Shown here piece after piece: positions 33,191-41,375 of a DNA stretch of 64,000 nt. A program made the translations under genes and the position numbers. Under the pieces are notes generated by a model. The model saw nothing but the letters and a program-made list of their open reading frames with translations. It searched no databases and was not told the origin of the DNA. The DNA is from a virus. The first letter of the stretch is position 1; every line of letters starts with the position of its first letter. Where the stretch lies: the IMG/VR virus record IMGVR_UViG_3300009545_000023, positions 1-64,000 of that record; one strand, given 5' to 3'.

Positions 33191-33445
33191 GTGACCGAGA
33201 AGCGAGACCCGAAACGAGACCCGAAACGATGGTCAGGGAGCCATCTTAACGACCGAGGATTCAGCGTTAGTTTTACCTTGACGCAGTGGCACGTAGCGGT
33301 GATGCGGCTTTATGCCGAGCGGCTGGGCGCGGAGGTCAGCAAGAGCGCGGCAATCCGACGACTCATCGAAGCGGCAGCAGAAGAGTTTACAGACGAGCAG
33401 ATCGCGGCGGCATTGGAAGCCATTCAGCAGGACAAGGCAACATAG
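33191..33445 (+). CDS. Ribbon-helix-helix-like DNA-binding protein
   Basis: 84 residues from a GTG start without a clear ribosome site. The N-terminus has a tandem DNA repeat encoding RDPKRDPKR. Residues ~23-70 fit the RHH layout: a strand (FSVSFTLTQ), helix A (AVMRLYAERLGAEV) and helix B (SAAIRRLIEAAAEEF). It lies just after the non-coding region with inverted repeats, which could be its binding site. Confidence 0.55.
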   Translation: MTEKRDPKRDPKRWSGSHLNDRGFSVSFTLTQWHVAVMRLYAERLGAEVSKSAAIRRLIEAAAEEFTDEQIAAALEAIQQDKAT

Positions 33446-33502
33446 GCGCAAATATATACACCAACCTACACAGATAGGTAGACACGCGGGTACAACTCAG
33501 GC

Positions 33503-33985
33503 ATGAGCAACACGACTGCCCTGCCGAGGCGAACACCGCGCATCAGACGGATCATCGGGAACCTCCACGAAGAGGAGATCGGCACCTTGGCAACAGACAG
33601 CGGAGATAACGGCGGCGACTCAGGAGGGCCACAGAGGGCACCAGGAGGCGCACAGAGGCAGCGAGAGGTCACAGCGCGAGAAGCAGGGGCAAGTCTCGCA
33701 TACACCTGCCTGATGGGTGGCGCGGTCATCCTGTGGGTTGTCACGATTCTAACCGTCTTCTCCAACCTCGCGGTCAAGTTCGTCATGACGATGGACGGCA
33801 TCGAGCGGACCACACCGGGTTATCTTCGCTTCGCTGGGCAGGTCATCGCTGCGCCGGTTGTCGCCGTCAAGTTTGGTGATTCGGTCATGCTCACGATTCT
33901 TTTGGTGGGGCTGGGCATCGGGGCCGCGATGGTCACAGGGGCGGTTGTCCTGGCACGGAAGGTTATTCGCGGTCCTCAATCTTAA
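33503..33985 (+). CDS. Membrane protein with two helices
   Basis: 160 residues. A basic, Gly/Arg-rich N-terminus (~1-60) is followed by two hydrophobic helices (LMGGAVILWVVTILTVF; VMLTILLVGLGIGAAMVTGAVV). It converges with and overlaps the next minus gene by 23 bases. No family recognised; a superinfection or membrane role would be speculation. Confidence 0.6.
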   Translation: MSNTTALPRRTPRIRRIIGNLHEEEIGTLATDSGDNGGDSGGPQRAPGGAQRQREVTAREAGASLAYTCLMGGAVILWVVTILTVFSNLAVKFVMTMDGIERTTPGYLRFAGQVIAAPVVAVKFGDSVMLTILLVGLGIGAAMVTGAVVLARKVIRGPQS

Positions 33986-34178
33986 TCCGCTTGCCGTCCT
34001 TCAATTCGACAATAGCCGTCTTTGGCAGCAGGAAAGCATCAAAAAGTAGATGATTCGACCCGTTGTACTTCTCACCCGGCGTCGCCAATGATTCCAACAG
34101 GGCAACAAAGCCGCGCCCTACCTTCATTACCTTAATATCAGGCTCTGGTTTCATATCCAAAAACTCTCTAATTGTCAT
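33963..34178 (-). CDS. Small protein, convergent
   Basis: 71 residues. Starts MTIREFLDMKPEP; beta-rich (IKVMKVGRGFVALLESLA; IVELKDGKRIKIEDRE). No motif recognised. The end overlaps the end of the plus membrane gene. Confidence 0.55.
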   Translation of the reverse strand: MTIREFLDMKPEPDIKVMKVGRGFVALLESLATPGEKYNGSNHLLFDAFLLPKTAIVELKDGKRIKIEDRE

Positions 34179-34182
34179 GTCT

Positions 34183-34716
34183 TTAATTTCCTCTTTCTGC
34201 TCTGGCAGCGGCTAATTTTGCTTGCCATTTTGCTTCGCGTTCTGTGTGAATCCGAATCACTTCCGGGTCATTGTCGAACTCCTTCATATTCTCCATAAAT
34301 GTAGGAAAGAAAGCATTGATTGCTTTGTTACGTTCAATCTGTTCACGCATCTTTTTCAAGTCTGCGGCTTTTTTCGCCTCTGTCTCTTTGTTTATCGCCT
34401 CCTGAGTTACCTTCTTAGCCTTGTCACGGGCGATCCGCTGCTGATATCGAATATACCGAGAGCGTAGACTTTCCATATCATCGGACGCATCATCAACCGA
34501 GACACCGACAACTGTCACACGCTCCAGCGAGCAATTCAGGCATGAGCGTTCCGAAGGCCAATATGCACCACGCTTGCCAAGTTTCAGTGAGTCCGTCACC
34601 TCCTTGACTAACGTATCAGCATCCATTCGCCCGATGATCCGAGATACGCAATCGGCAGATCGCTGCATAGATGCTTCTATTCTCTCATGGTTTATCTGCT
34701 GTCGCGTTCGTCGCAT
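34183..34716 (-). CDS. Unknown helical protein with one CxxC
   Basis: 177 residues from ATG ~34714-34716. Helical (DTLVKEVTDSLKLGKRG), one SCLNCSLER, and a long charged C-terminal coil (KKMREQIERNKAINAFFP). It overlaps the preceding gene by 32 bases. No family recognised. Confidence 0.55.
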   Translation of the reverse strand: MRRTRQQINHERIEASMQRSADCVSRIIGRMDADTLVKEVTDSLKLGKRGAYWPSERSCLNCSLERVTVVGVSVDDASDDMESLRSRYIRYQQRIARDKAKKVTQEAINKETEAKKAADLKKMREQIERNKAINAFFPTFMENMKEFDNDPEVIRIHTEREAKWQAKLAAARAERGN

Positions 34717-34906
34717 CCTGGTTTCCTTTCTTCCTGTCCGCATCGATCAGGCGGCGAAGGTAAGCACTCACGCCGCCCGGTTGTTTTTTGCAGTGATCGT
34801 TCTGCTTCTCGGTCAGGTTCACCAACACCGATTTCATCGGTTCACCGGGAATGATTAGCGGGCGATGCGCTGGGTTCCCGGTTGGCTTGTAGTTTTTTCT
34901 TGGCAT
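34685..34906 (-). CDS. Ribbon-helix-helix-like small protein
   Basis: 73 residues from ATG 34904-34906 (MPRKNYKPTGNPAHRP). KSVLVNLTEKQNDHCKKQ, then SAYLRRLIDADRKK resemble the RHH strand/helix order of CopG-type repressors. TGATG overlap with the previous gene. Moderately supported. Confidence 0.55.
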   Translation of the reverse strand: MPRKNYKPTGNPAHRPLIIPGEPMKSVLVNLTEKQNDHCKKQPGGVSAYLRRLIDADRKKGNQDATNATADKP

Positions 34907-35124
34907 CAGCCCTTCTTTTCTACCTTTTCCAAAAGCTTCCATCCTCCTGGTTCGACTTCATCGGATGGCTGCTCATCAATCCGTGTTACACAGAACCATA
35001 CGGTAATATGTGGTTCGTCTGCATCTCTGCGCGTACTACGCCACACATTACCGCCATGTTTCCCTGCTAACCTATAAGCGAATCTGCTTGATGTCACCAC
35101 CGAGCAGCGATCTGTTTCGTTCAT
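34906..35124 (-). CDS. Unknown small basic protein
   Basis: 72 residues, MNETDRCSVVTSSRFAYRL, with WFCVTRIDEQPSDE later. No motif recognised. It is coupled to both neighbours by overlap. Confidence 0.5.
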   Translation of the reverse strand: MNETDRCSVVTSSRFAYRLAGKHGGNVWRSTRRDADEPHITVWFCVTRIDEQPSDEVEPGGWKLLEKVEKKG

Positions 35125-35357
35125 TTGTGATAGCCCTGATACTTCAGCGGGTCTTGCATATACTCTTCAGCATCAGCCTTGTCTAAGGCATAATGGGCTA
35201 CTGCATGCGATTCATGGTTTTCGCAGAACTTATCAAACGACTCATGATACACGCGCCAATCACCCGTCGTATTGTGTGCTGTAAAGCGATGATAGCGACC
35301 TCCACAACTAACATGAGTCACCTGCATCCAATGTCCGTAGTCAGTTACTTTTACCAT
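35121..35357 (-). CDS. Small protein, first gene of its own promoter
   Basis: 78 residues from ATG 35355-35357; AAGGGAA lies upstream. Aromatic and His-rich (GHWMQVTHVSCGGRYHRFTAHN; NHESHAVAHYALDK). No family recognised. It is the leading gene of the short leftward operon 35357-33963. Confidence 0.6.
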   Translation of the reverse strand: MVKVTDYGHWMQVTHVSCGGRYHRFTAHNTTGDWRVYHESFDKFCENHESHAVAHYALDKADAEEYMQDPLKYQGYHK

Positions 35358-35392
35358 TTTCTTGATTCCCTTAAGTTCGTTCTTACATGTAC

Positions 35393-35421
35393 ATAGTAAC
35401 ATATATACTTAAGTGCGTCAA
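35393..35421 (-). promoter_or_regulatory. Promoter TTGACG-17-TACTAT
   Basis: On the minus strand -35 TTGACG (35416-35421), a 17-base spacer and -10 TACTAT (35393-35398). The spacer contains the palindrome ACTTAAGT (35407-35414), which resembles a compact form of the ACTTNNAAGT operator seen in the switch region. It drives the gene at 35357. Confidence 0.7.
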
Positions 35422-35492
35422 GCCCAACCGCCAAAAATAACCCAAGAATTTTCAAACAAACGTAAAGTCAGCGAAAGGAGCGGCGAAAGCGG

Positions 35493-36173
35493 TCAGCGCC
35501 AACCGAACCAACCGGCGATTGTTTCGAAGAAGCCCGGTTTTTGCCCGTCTGGTGCATTTTCAGGCGATGGCGGGGGCGTCGGGGGGATGGAAGGGCTGTG
35601 CGTTGATCCTGGGGCGTCCTGCGCTTGATTCTGCGAGTCGCCGCCATCGGTTGCAGTCTCGCTGTGAGTCGCTGCAATTATCTCAACACTGCGACCTGCG
35701 GAACCTGGAATCATTCGGTATAGCGATAACTCCTGCTCGTGCTTCAATACTTCGAGCAGTTGCGCCTTCTCCTGCGCGGCAGTCTTTAGTTGCTCACGTA
35801 GGGATTGGATCTCACTACTTTGTGTTTGTATGGTCTCGTCTTTGGCACGGATGACCTCTTGTATAAGTTCGTCCTGTAGTCCTGTACCAACTTGCGGCGA
35901 CTCACTGCGAGACAGGAGCGGTTTGCCGACAGTCGCGGCGAGTTGCGGCAGGATAGACTCACGGTACAGTTTGACCGGTCGCCCGTCTCTTCTTCCTTCC
36001 TCGGCACGTTCGGCGAATCCGTGACGCTCCAGCCAACCCGTGACCGTTCGCACCTTCGCACCGAACCGGGCCGCGATCTCCTCGGCGGTGAGTTGCGGCG
36101 AGTCGTCAGCGGTTGGCGTCGAGTCGCTGTCAGTCACAGTAACCTCATTCGTGTTCGTGTCCTGCTCAGGCAT
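35493..36173 (-). CDS. DNA-binding coiled-coil protein (HTH plus coiled coil)
   Basis: 226 residues from ATG 36171-36173. Residues ~28-75 form a MerR-like or ParB-like HTH (QLTAEEIAARFGAKVRTVTGWLERHGFAERAEE). Residues ~105-150 are coiled coil (IRAKDETIQTQSSEIQSLREQ). Then a Pro/Ser linker and a C-terminal amphipathic end (FFETIAGWFGWR). This layout resembles plasmid partition or regulatory proteins such as KfrA. It overlaps the initiator-like gene. Confidence 0.6.
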   Translation of the reverse strand: MPEQDTNTNEVTVTDSDSTPTADDSPQLTAEEIAARFGAKVRTVTGWLERHGFAERAEEGRRDGRPVKLYRESILPQLAATVGKPLLSRSESPQVGTGLQDELIQEVIRAKDETIQTQSSEIQSLREQLKTAAQEKAQLLEVLKHEQELSLYRMIPGSAGRSVEIIAATHSETATDGGDSQNQAQDAPGSTHSPSIPPTPPPSPENAPDGQKPGFFETIAGWFGWR

Positions 36174-37059
36174 TCGCGTACAACCTCGTCTTTTGGAGCG
36201 CGGCGCGAAAGGCGTCACGACCTTTCGGGCCGCTCGTAGTCTCAAGCGCAGGAATAGGCACCGTAACGCGCTTCGACCGCTCAGGGGGCAACGTAGGGCG
36301 ATCTGACGGGTATTTTGTACGGGCGTCGGCGTACTGGTAATCGTTCACAATGGCTCGTCTCAGCCATCCACCGCGCTTGTGTTTCTCCAATGATGGAGGG
36401 ATCATCGGGATATGACGAAGGCATTGACGGACACCGTACTGTTTAACCACCTTACCGGCTTGACCTTTAGTGAATCCCGCAGACTCCATCGCAGTGATAG
36501 CGGCTTTCTCCTCGGCTGTATATATCTCATCAACACACACAGGAGGAGAGGATACCGGATCTGTAGGCGCATCCGGTGAGGCTATGTTATGTTCTTCTTT
36601 TACATAAACACCCTTCAGATCCTTTGATCCGTCAATCGGCGGTACGGTCGGGCATGGCTTTTTAGGCGTTCGGGACTGACGATCGGCGGTACTGTTCTCA
36701 CGATCAGGTAGCAATGAATAGACCGGTGAGAGGTCGTATTCGTTGCTGGTACTGGTGCCGTCTGATAGTTTGCGCTGTCGTGCTTTCACGAGTCCTGATT
36801 TCTTGAGCGGTCGCAGTGCCTTGCCTACCTTATCTGTCGAGCAGGAAAGCGCCTCAGCAATCGTTTCCTGTGCAGGATAGGCGATCTGCTGCGCGGGCCG
36901 CGTGTAGGTCAGCAGATGGCACAGAAGGCGAAACGATGCGTCAGATAGCGAGGAATTGTGAAGGATCGATACCGGAACCATCACAAAAGCATTAGGCGAA
37001 TATGCGTTCGCCTTGACAACGGGTGTCTGTGACCCGTACAATAGGGCGGAATTACTCAT
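36166..37059 (-). CDS. Winged-helix replication-initiator-like protein (HTH_36)
   Basis: 297 residues. Residues ~25-110 match the winged-helix of plasmid/phage initiators: MVPVSILHNSSLSDASFRLLCHLL and YPAQETIAEALSCSTDKVGKALRPLKKSGLV. The C-terminal half is Pro-rich, then helical (EEKAAITAMESAGFTKGQAGK). It could initiate plasmid-like replication or act as a DnaD-like loader. The HTH type is clear, the replication role is inferred. Confidence 0.65.
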   Translation of the reverse strand: MSNSALLYGSQTPVVKANAYSPNAFVMVPVSILHNSSLSDASFRLLCHLLTYTRPAQQIAYPAQETIAEALSCSTDKVGKALRPLKKSGLVKARQRKLSDGTSTSNEYDLSPVYSLLPDRENSTADRQSRTPKKPCPTVPPIDGSKDLKGVYVKEEHNIASPDAPTDPVSSPPVCVDEIYTAEEKAAITAMESAGFTKGQAGKVVKQYGVRQCLRHIPMIPPSLEKHKRGGWLRRAIVNDYQYADARTKYPSDRPTLPPERSKRVTVPIPALETTSGPKGRDAFRAALQKTRLYANA

Positions 37060-37087
37060 CGGGAAAACTACTCTTTCTCGGTGACAG

Positions 37088-37130
37088 GCCCGCAGGTATC
37101 TGGTAAATACCTGCGGGCTTTCTGATTTTT
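37088..37130 (+). terminator. Strong rho-independent terminator, plus orientation
   Basis: A 12-bp perfect stem (37088-37099 with 37107-37118, GCCCGCAGGTAT/ATACCTGCGGGC) is followed by TTTCTGATTTTT. No plus gene ends nearby, so it may insulate the leftward initiator gene from antisense transcription or fold in its leader. Confidence 0.7.
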
Positions 37131-37174
37131 GGTTGGTTGATTGTAGCGGATTGGTTGGCGGGAGTCAAGCGGGA

Positions 37175-37408
37175 TTAGATTCCCGTGTTGATGAATGGGA
37201 ATGTACGCCGACCGGTAGGCCGTGGCGAATCGCGCCATGCACCCGGTTTATAACGACCTGCGATCCGCTCCAACTTTGCGATAGCGTCAGCATCAATTTC
37301 TTTGCCGCTTGCGATAGGCTCGATAAAGCAAACACCATCGGGCGTTTCTCCGATTACGCGCCACCCTCGCGGTACTGGTTGCCCTTTGTATTTCAGTTCT
37401 TCAATCAT
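37175..37408 (-). CDS. Unknown small protein
   Basis: 77 residues. MIEELKYKGQPVPRGWRVIG at the N-terminus, DGVCFIEPIASGKEIDADAIAKLERIAG, and an Arg/Pro-rich C-terminus. No motif recognised. Leftward like its neighbours. Confidence 0.5.
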   Translation of the reverse strand: MIEELKYKGQPVPRGWRVIGETPDGVCFIEPIASGKEIDADAIAKLERIAGRYKPGAWRDSPRPTGRRTFPFINTGI

Positions 37409-37450
37409 TTCTCACATCTCGTTTCTGCCCGCACCAGGCGAGCGCGTTGG

Positions 37451-37882
37451 TCAGGCGGCGGTAACTTCGATCTCATCGCGTTCTTGAAAGTCACGCGGCG
37501 CAGGCCGGATCTTCAGCCACGCTTCGTACCTGGGATTGTCACGGATTGACGGGAACTCATGGCAAGTTTCGCCGCGCTCCTTCACCTCAAGGTCACAGCA
37601 TCGTCTAGCTAGTCCAACCGTATTCCCAAATCCGCCTCCCCAGGACTCGCCTTCGTTGCTGACAAAATCCCATGACGCAGTAGAACCGCGATGCTCGCCC
37701 CACAGCGTCACCACGCCTTCAGGGAAGCCGTAGCGGGCAAGTTTAGCCGCTGGGTACAGTTCGCCGGTTCCGTAGTTCAGGTGATGCCGCGCCAGTGTGA
37801 CCATGCGGCGAATCCAATACTCCTCATCGGTCTCTTTTTTGAAGCGGGTCACGTTCGCTGTTTTTGGTAAGCCTTTAGCCAT
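37451..37882 (-). CDS. Unknown protein
   Basis: 143 residues, starting MAKGLPKTANVTRFKKE. It has a Gly/Trp-rich middle (VTLWGEHRGSTASWDFVSNEGESWGGGFGNTV broken by turns) and LARRCCDLEVKERG. It looks globular. No family recognised. It follows a regulated promoter at 37.93 kb. Confidence 0.55.
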   Translation of the reverse strand: MAKGLPKTANVTRFKKETDEEYWIRRMVTLARHHLNYGTGELYPAAKLARYGFPEGVVTLWGEHRGSTASWDFVSNEGESWGGGFGNTVGLARRCCDLEVKERGETCHEFPSIRDNPRYEAWLKIRPAPRDFQERDEIEVTAA

Positions 37883-37908
37883 TTTACAGGCAACCTTTCA
37901 ATTAATAA

Positions 37909-37955
37909 TCAAACTAGCGTTTGAGCTTGATAATGTAAGTTGTAGTACACAACAA
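37909..37955 (-). promoter_or_regulatory. Promoter with operator palindrome upstream of the 37.5-kb gene
   Basis: On the minus strand TTGTTG (37950-37955), a 17-base spacer and TATCAA (37927-37932). TCAAAC TAGC GTTTGA (37909-37924) has 6-bp arms and covers the start point, as an operator would. 37960-38090 beyond it holds only GC-rich direct repeats (GGGCGAAACGGGC type). Confidence 0.5.
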
Positions 37956-38090
37956 ACACGGGCGTTAGCATACGTTGCAAGCAATTGGCGAAACGCGATT
38001 TTTGGCGGCATTTTCCGCCCGTTTCGCCCGCAAATGTCAATTTCAGGCATGGATTCAGCCCGTTTCCCGCCCAAATCGCCGGATTTATTG

Positions 38091-38480
38091 CTATTGTTGC
38101 GAGCGGTTTTCGATGTCGTTTAATTCAAAGACGCTTTCAACCAGCCGCATAAACGCATCGGCCTTCTTCTCTGGGAAGTCAGGCAGTGAATAGATAACCT
38201 GCGCGATGCGCTGAAGCGGCGGCGTCTCGTAATCCTCGGCAATCCCATCAATGAAATCGGCGGGTGACTGCTCCAACCATTCACAGATTGTCAGAATTGT
38301 TGTGAGGTCAGGCGGCAGTCCTGAATCGATGCGCGACAGGGTTGCCGTTGACACGAATCCGTTCGTACAGGCTTCGATTTGCTCAGACGCCCAGCGCAAA
38401 CCTTTGTCGTCGCGCTTGGCCCGAATCGCCGCCGCGAACAGTTTGTCATTGAATGAGAACGCGACACGCGACTTAGCCAT
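38091..38480 (-). CDS. HTH regulator (XRE family)
   Basis: 129 residues from ATG 38478-38480 (MAKSRVAFSFNDKLF). HTH at ~18-85: WASEQIEACTNGFVSTATLSRIDSG, then DLTTILTICEWLEQSPADF, typical of XRE proteins. A third type of HTH gene in this phage. It may act on the palindromic promoter immediately downstream (37.91-37.96 kb). Confidence 0.7.
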   Translation of the reverse strand: MAKSRVAFSFNDKLFAAAIRAKRDDKGLRWASEQIEACTNGFVSTATLSRIDSGLPPDLTTILTICEWLEQSPADFIDGIAEDYETPPLQRIAQVIYSLPDFPEKKADAFMRLVESVFELNDIENRSQQ

Positions 38481-38895
38481 TGGATTGCGTCCCTTCCTCC
38501 TTCGACACGACCGGCGCGGCCAACTCAGCATACATATCAACGAGGCTACGGATCATACGACACATAGCCATAGGCGCGGACGTATCGGATAAGGCGAGGC
38601 TTCCGTCTCTGCCCGTTGTCTTCCATGTAACCTCTATAAGACAGGAACTGGTCTGAATTGTCAGGGCGACCTTAAACCCGCGCTCGTTCAGCCACGCGAC
38701 AAGTTCCTCTATGAGCGCCCAGGACACGGCGTAAGGTGGTAGCAGCGGCTTATCCTCCTCGTCTCGGAAGGCGTAGCCCTCGCCTTCGTTGCGGACGTAA
38801 AACGTTATGCCAAATTCGGTTGTTAGTCGCCATCCCATCAGCCGCGCGATGAACTCCGACAGTTCCAGTTGGGCGGGTGTTTGTTCAGTTGTCAT
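38473..38895 (-). CDS. Unknown protein
   Basis: 140 residues. LSEFIARLMGWRLTTEFGITF, EELVAWLNERGFKVALTIQ, and SLVDMYAELAAPVVSKEEG. Looks globular alpha/beta. Overlaps its neighbours by a few bases. No family recognised. Confidence 0.55.
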   Translation of the reverse strand: MTTEQTPAQLELSEFIARLMGWRLTTEFGITFYVRNEGEGYAFRDEEDKPLLPPYAVSWALIEELVAWLNERGFKVALTIQTSSCLIEVTWKTTGRDGSLALSDTSAPMAMCRMIRSLVDMYAELAAPVVSKEEGTQSNG

Positions 38896-39164
38896 TTGGA
38901 TGGCTCCTTGTCATCGGGTGCGAGGAGGGCGGCGATTTGGCGCAGAGTGTCGGTTGATTCGGTCGCTTTCTGAAATGCCATGGATTTCAAGCATTTAGGG
39001 CACGTTACTGCACTGTCAATACTCGTCCACGATTGACCTTTTGTCAAATCAATCTTATGCGGTGTCTTAGCGCAGAGCGGCGACACATCACCAAATTGGT
39101 TGACAAGATGAGCACGGTGATAGATTTTCAGGTCGTAGTATGGATTGTTTTTGCGCCTAGTCAT
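38892..39164 (-). CDS. Unknown protein with one CxxC
   Basis: 90 residues starting MTRRKNNPYYDLKIYHR. One TCPKCLKSMAF and a cysteine in SPLCAKTP could form a zinc site with two partners. No family recognised. Confidence 0.5.
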   Translation of the reverse strand: MTRRKNNPYYDLKIYHRAHLVNQFGDVSPLCAKTPHKIDLTKGQSWTSIDSAVTCPKCLKSMAFQKATESTDTLRQIAALLAPDDKEPSK

Positions 39165-39166
39165 GG

Positions 39167-39574
39167 CTATTGTTTCTTCTTATCAAGTAGTATAGCGATT
39201 TCTCGCAGAGCATCTATATCGATTTTATTCCAATTGATTCCACGCAGACGCGCAACTAATTTGTATTTATCGATTTCATCAACGATATCTTTAGTCACTT
39301 GATATAGCATAGTGCCACGTGTCCACGAATCGGCTCCGCGTAGTTGCCCATCACTCTTATTGAACTCGTCTGTTCCGATACGGATACGAGTTGCAGTTAT
39401 GCCAGTGACTTGCTGTATCTCATAAGATCCGAAATGGCGTGCTACTTGATCACCAATCTTCAGGGATTCAAGCCAACGCTTACGCTCTGCTTGAGAACGT
39501 GCTAGCATTTCTCTGTAGCTAAGTGATTCTGCCTCTTCTGTAGACGCATCAACGCTCTGTTCAGTCTCGCTCAC
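39167..39574 (-). CDS. Unknown protein (GTG start)
   Basis: 135 residues. The GTG at 39572-39574 overlaps the preceding TGA (GTGA) and has GATGGA upstream, so it is preferred over an upstream ATG (~39598). Helical N-half (RSQAERKRWLESLKIGDQV) with a beta-rich centre (SYEIQQVTGITATRIRIG). No motif recognised. Confidence 0.5.
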   Translation of the reverse strand: MSETEQSVDASTEEAESLSYREMLARSQAERKRWLESLKIGDQVARHFGSYEIQQVTGITATRIRIGTDEFNKSDGQLRGADSWTRGTMLYQVTKDIVDEIDKYKLVARLRGINWNKIDIDALREIAILLDKKKQ

Positions 39575-39786
39575 TCCATCACCAATCCTTTCCGCCATGC
39601 CGCAATGTGAGCGACGAGGCAACCAACCGCAAACAAAACCGCGCACTTAAATCCCGCCATGCCGACCGTGCACACAATCACCTGGCGAAGGGTTGGAGCG
39701 GTCCCAAACAGCGCCGCCACGAACGGGATGGCGATCAGGGACAGCAGGGCAAGGGGCGGGAATGGAGGGAGAGGGCGGGTGGTCAT
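39571..39786 (-). CDS. Small membrane protein with two helices
   Basis: 71 residues: FPPLALLSLIAIPFVAALFG and VGMAGFKCAVLFAVGCLVAHI are two hydrophobic spans joined by a short loop. Possible holin or superinfection protein by size, but its place outside the lysis module does not support lysis. Confidence 0.5.
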   Translation of the reverse strand: MTTRPLPPFPPLALLSLIAIPFVAALFGTAPTLRQVIVCTVGMAGFKCAVLFAVGCLVAHIAAWRKGLVME

Positions 39787-40181
39787 AGCGTGTCCCTCCA
39801 GATCAGCGGTCGGGCCGCCTTGGTCACCTGAGTAATCAGAGCGCGGAACGGTTCGATGTCCTCCAGGTCGCTTTCAACCTTCGTTTCGTCGCAGGACATC
39901 ACGGCGTAGATGCGCGGGCTATAGCTGATAGCGATTTGCCACCAACCGTCATAGTTCGGGAAGGCGCGACAGTTCATAGCGCCATTAGGTAAAGGCACGC
40001 CGGGAATTACAACTCCGCGAACAACTCCCTCCTCAGCGTGAAGACGCTCTACCTGAGCCATCGCTTCGTCGGTGAGAAAGCGGTTCGGCGACGGTCCATC
40101 CGATTCCCAGAATATGTGCGTCCATTTCCTGAAGGCGTCGAACGTCTTTTCGGCGGTTGCTTTATTCGATGTAGTGGTCAT
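39783..40181 (-). CDS. Unknown protein
   Basis: 132 residues: MTTTSNKATAEKTFDAFRKW, then WQIAISYSPRIYAVMSCDETK. No motif recognised. It overlaps both neighbours. Confidence 0.5.
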   Translation of the reverse strand: MTTTSNKATAEKTFDAFRKWTHIFWESDGPSPNRFLTDEAMAQVERLHAEEGVVRGVVIPGVPLPNGAMNCRAFPNYDGWWQIAISYSPRIYAVMSCDETKVESDLEDIEPFRALITQVTKAARPLIWRDTL

Positions 40182-40402
40182 GCGTTCGGTTCCTCATTCG
40201 ATGCGGGCGGGGCGGTCGGAATCAGTTTGCCGCGTTTGTTCAGTTCGGCATAGCATTCGCCCTGCTCTTGTCCTAGCATCGTTAACTCTGCCCGTAGATC
40301 TTCCGTAAGTCTGTCCATCGCCTCAACGGTGGCAATCTTGTCGCGGTTTAGGCTCTCAATACGGGAGCACAGTTCGTCGTCGGTCATCTCACTTATCTTC
40401 AT
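40178..40402 (-). CDS. Small coiled-coil protein
   Basis: 74 residues from ATG 40400-40402 (MKISEMTDDELCSRIESL). Continuous heptads in RDKIATVEAMDRLTEDLRAEL. No family recognised. It overlaps the HTH gene upstream by 14 bases. Confidence 0.55.
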   Translation of the reverse strand: MKISEMTDDELCSRIESLNRDKIATVEAMDRLTEDLRAELTMLGQEQGECYAELNKRGKLIPTAPPASNEEPNA

Positions 40403-40742
40403 GCTTCTGCTCCTCCTCGGTTGCGCCATCGTTTGCGGCGGGGTCTTTCTTTTTCCTGCCCGATCCGGCCCGCTTCCCCCCCTGTGTTCCTAGAACCCAT
40501 GCGTCGGCGTCCACGATCCTTATTAACCGTCGTTTCAACATCTCGTCACGGATAGAGGGGAGCGATCCGCGAGACACTGCTGACTTGACTGTGCCCTCTG
40601 TCACACCCTTGCGGAGGGCAACTTCCTGCACCGGAATATACTCGAACCCATCAATTACTATCATCGTGTCCATGATAGCAGACTTCTTCTTTTCAAGCAT
40701 CCGAGTAGTTGCTTTTTTAGTCGCGCTTCTTGCTTTCCTCAT
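40389..40742 (-). CDS. Excisionase-like HTH DNA-binding protein
   Basis: 117 residues from ATG 40740-40742; a later ATG near 40673 is possible. Core: FEYIPVQEVALRKGVTEGTVKSAVSRGSLPSIRDEMLKRRLI is the small winged HTH of excisionase/MerR-like proteins. The C-terminus is a basic linker (GGKRAGSGRKKKD). It is divergent from the plus cassette and may control it. Confidence 0.65.
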   Translation of the reverse strand: MRKARSATKKATTRMLEKKKSAIMDTMIVIDGFEYIPVQEVALRKGVTEGTVKSAVSRGSLPSIRDEMLKRRLIRIVDADAWVLGTQGGKRAGSGRKKKDPAANDGATEEEQKHEDK

Positions 40743-40758
40743 AAACCCATGCTATCAT
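40730..40758 (+). promoter_or_regulatory. Promoter of the plus-strand cassette (TTGCTT-17-TATCAT)
   Basis: TTGCTT at 40730-40735, a 17-base spacer and TATCAT at 40753-40758, ~40 bases upstream of the first gene's ATG (40800), which has AAAGGAG. It overlaps the start of the divergent HTH gene, which could therefore repress it. Confidence 0.55.
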
Positions 40759-40799
40759 AAATCTAAGCCGTTGCAAGAAAAGTTGAAAGGAGTTTAGTG

Positions 40800-41327
40800 A
40801 TGAGCATAAAAGAATACATGGAGTCAATCGGAGCGGAGTACCTCGGCGAGAACCATCACCTGTTCTCTTTTGGTCCCGGTCATGTCGTCTTCGAGGATGG
40901 GAATGTCGGCGATTGGTTTATCAACTCGTGCATTAAGAACTGCGACGAGGAACGGTTCGTAAGCCAATGGACGCCTGAGCAGTTGGGGTTAGTACGCACG
41001 GCGTTGGAGACGCTGAAAACCTATCCGTACAAAGACCGCTATATGTGGGCGCATGACGGCGAGGAACCGTCAGCAGAGGATCACGATGTCGAGGGCAAGC
41101 CTCTTGGTGATTGGGGCTATTGGGGTAACGATCCGCCTTGCGAACACATCATTGCACTCCGCAATTTCTTGATAGAGAGCGGGTTAAGTGTATACGGTGA
41201 GAACACAGAGTCCCCTAGAGGTTGGGTGAATGTGAATTGCGAGAAGTGTCAGAAGACCTATGAGGCGACGTTACAGAAACCATGGCGCACTGATGACGAT
41301 GAAGAAGACGAGGACGACGAGGATTAA
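40800..41327 (+). CDS. Unknown acidic protein, first of the plus cassette
   Basis: 175 residues from ATG 40800, preceded by AAAGGAG. LFSFGPGHVVFEDGNVGDWF, DYRYMWAHDGEEP-type segments and a C-terminal CEKCQKTYEATL zinc-like pair followed by a run of acidic residues (DDDEEDEDDED). Such acidic tails occur in DNA mimics, but no family is recognised. Confidence 0.6.
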   Translation: MSIKEYMESIGAEYLGENHHLFSFGPGHVVFEDGNVGDWFINSCIKNCDEERFVSQWTPEQLGLVRTALETLKTYPYKDRYMWAHDGEEPSAEDHDVEGKPLGDWGYWGNDPPCEHIIALRNFLIESGLSVYGENTESPRGWVNVNCEKCQKTYEATLQKPWRTDDDEEDEDDED

Positions 41328-41375
41328 CGCATTCAAAACGCCGGGTCGTTCGTCCGGTTGGAAGGGAGGGAGTTG

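Noticed and set aside
39571-39786. Holin
   Set aside because: Two membrane spans alone are not specific, and a better holin with family signature lies at 46.8-47.4 kb.
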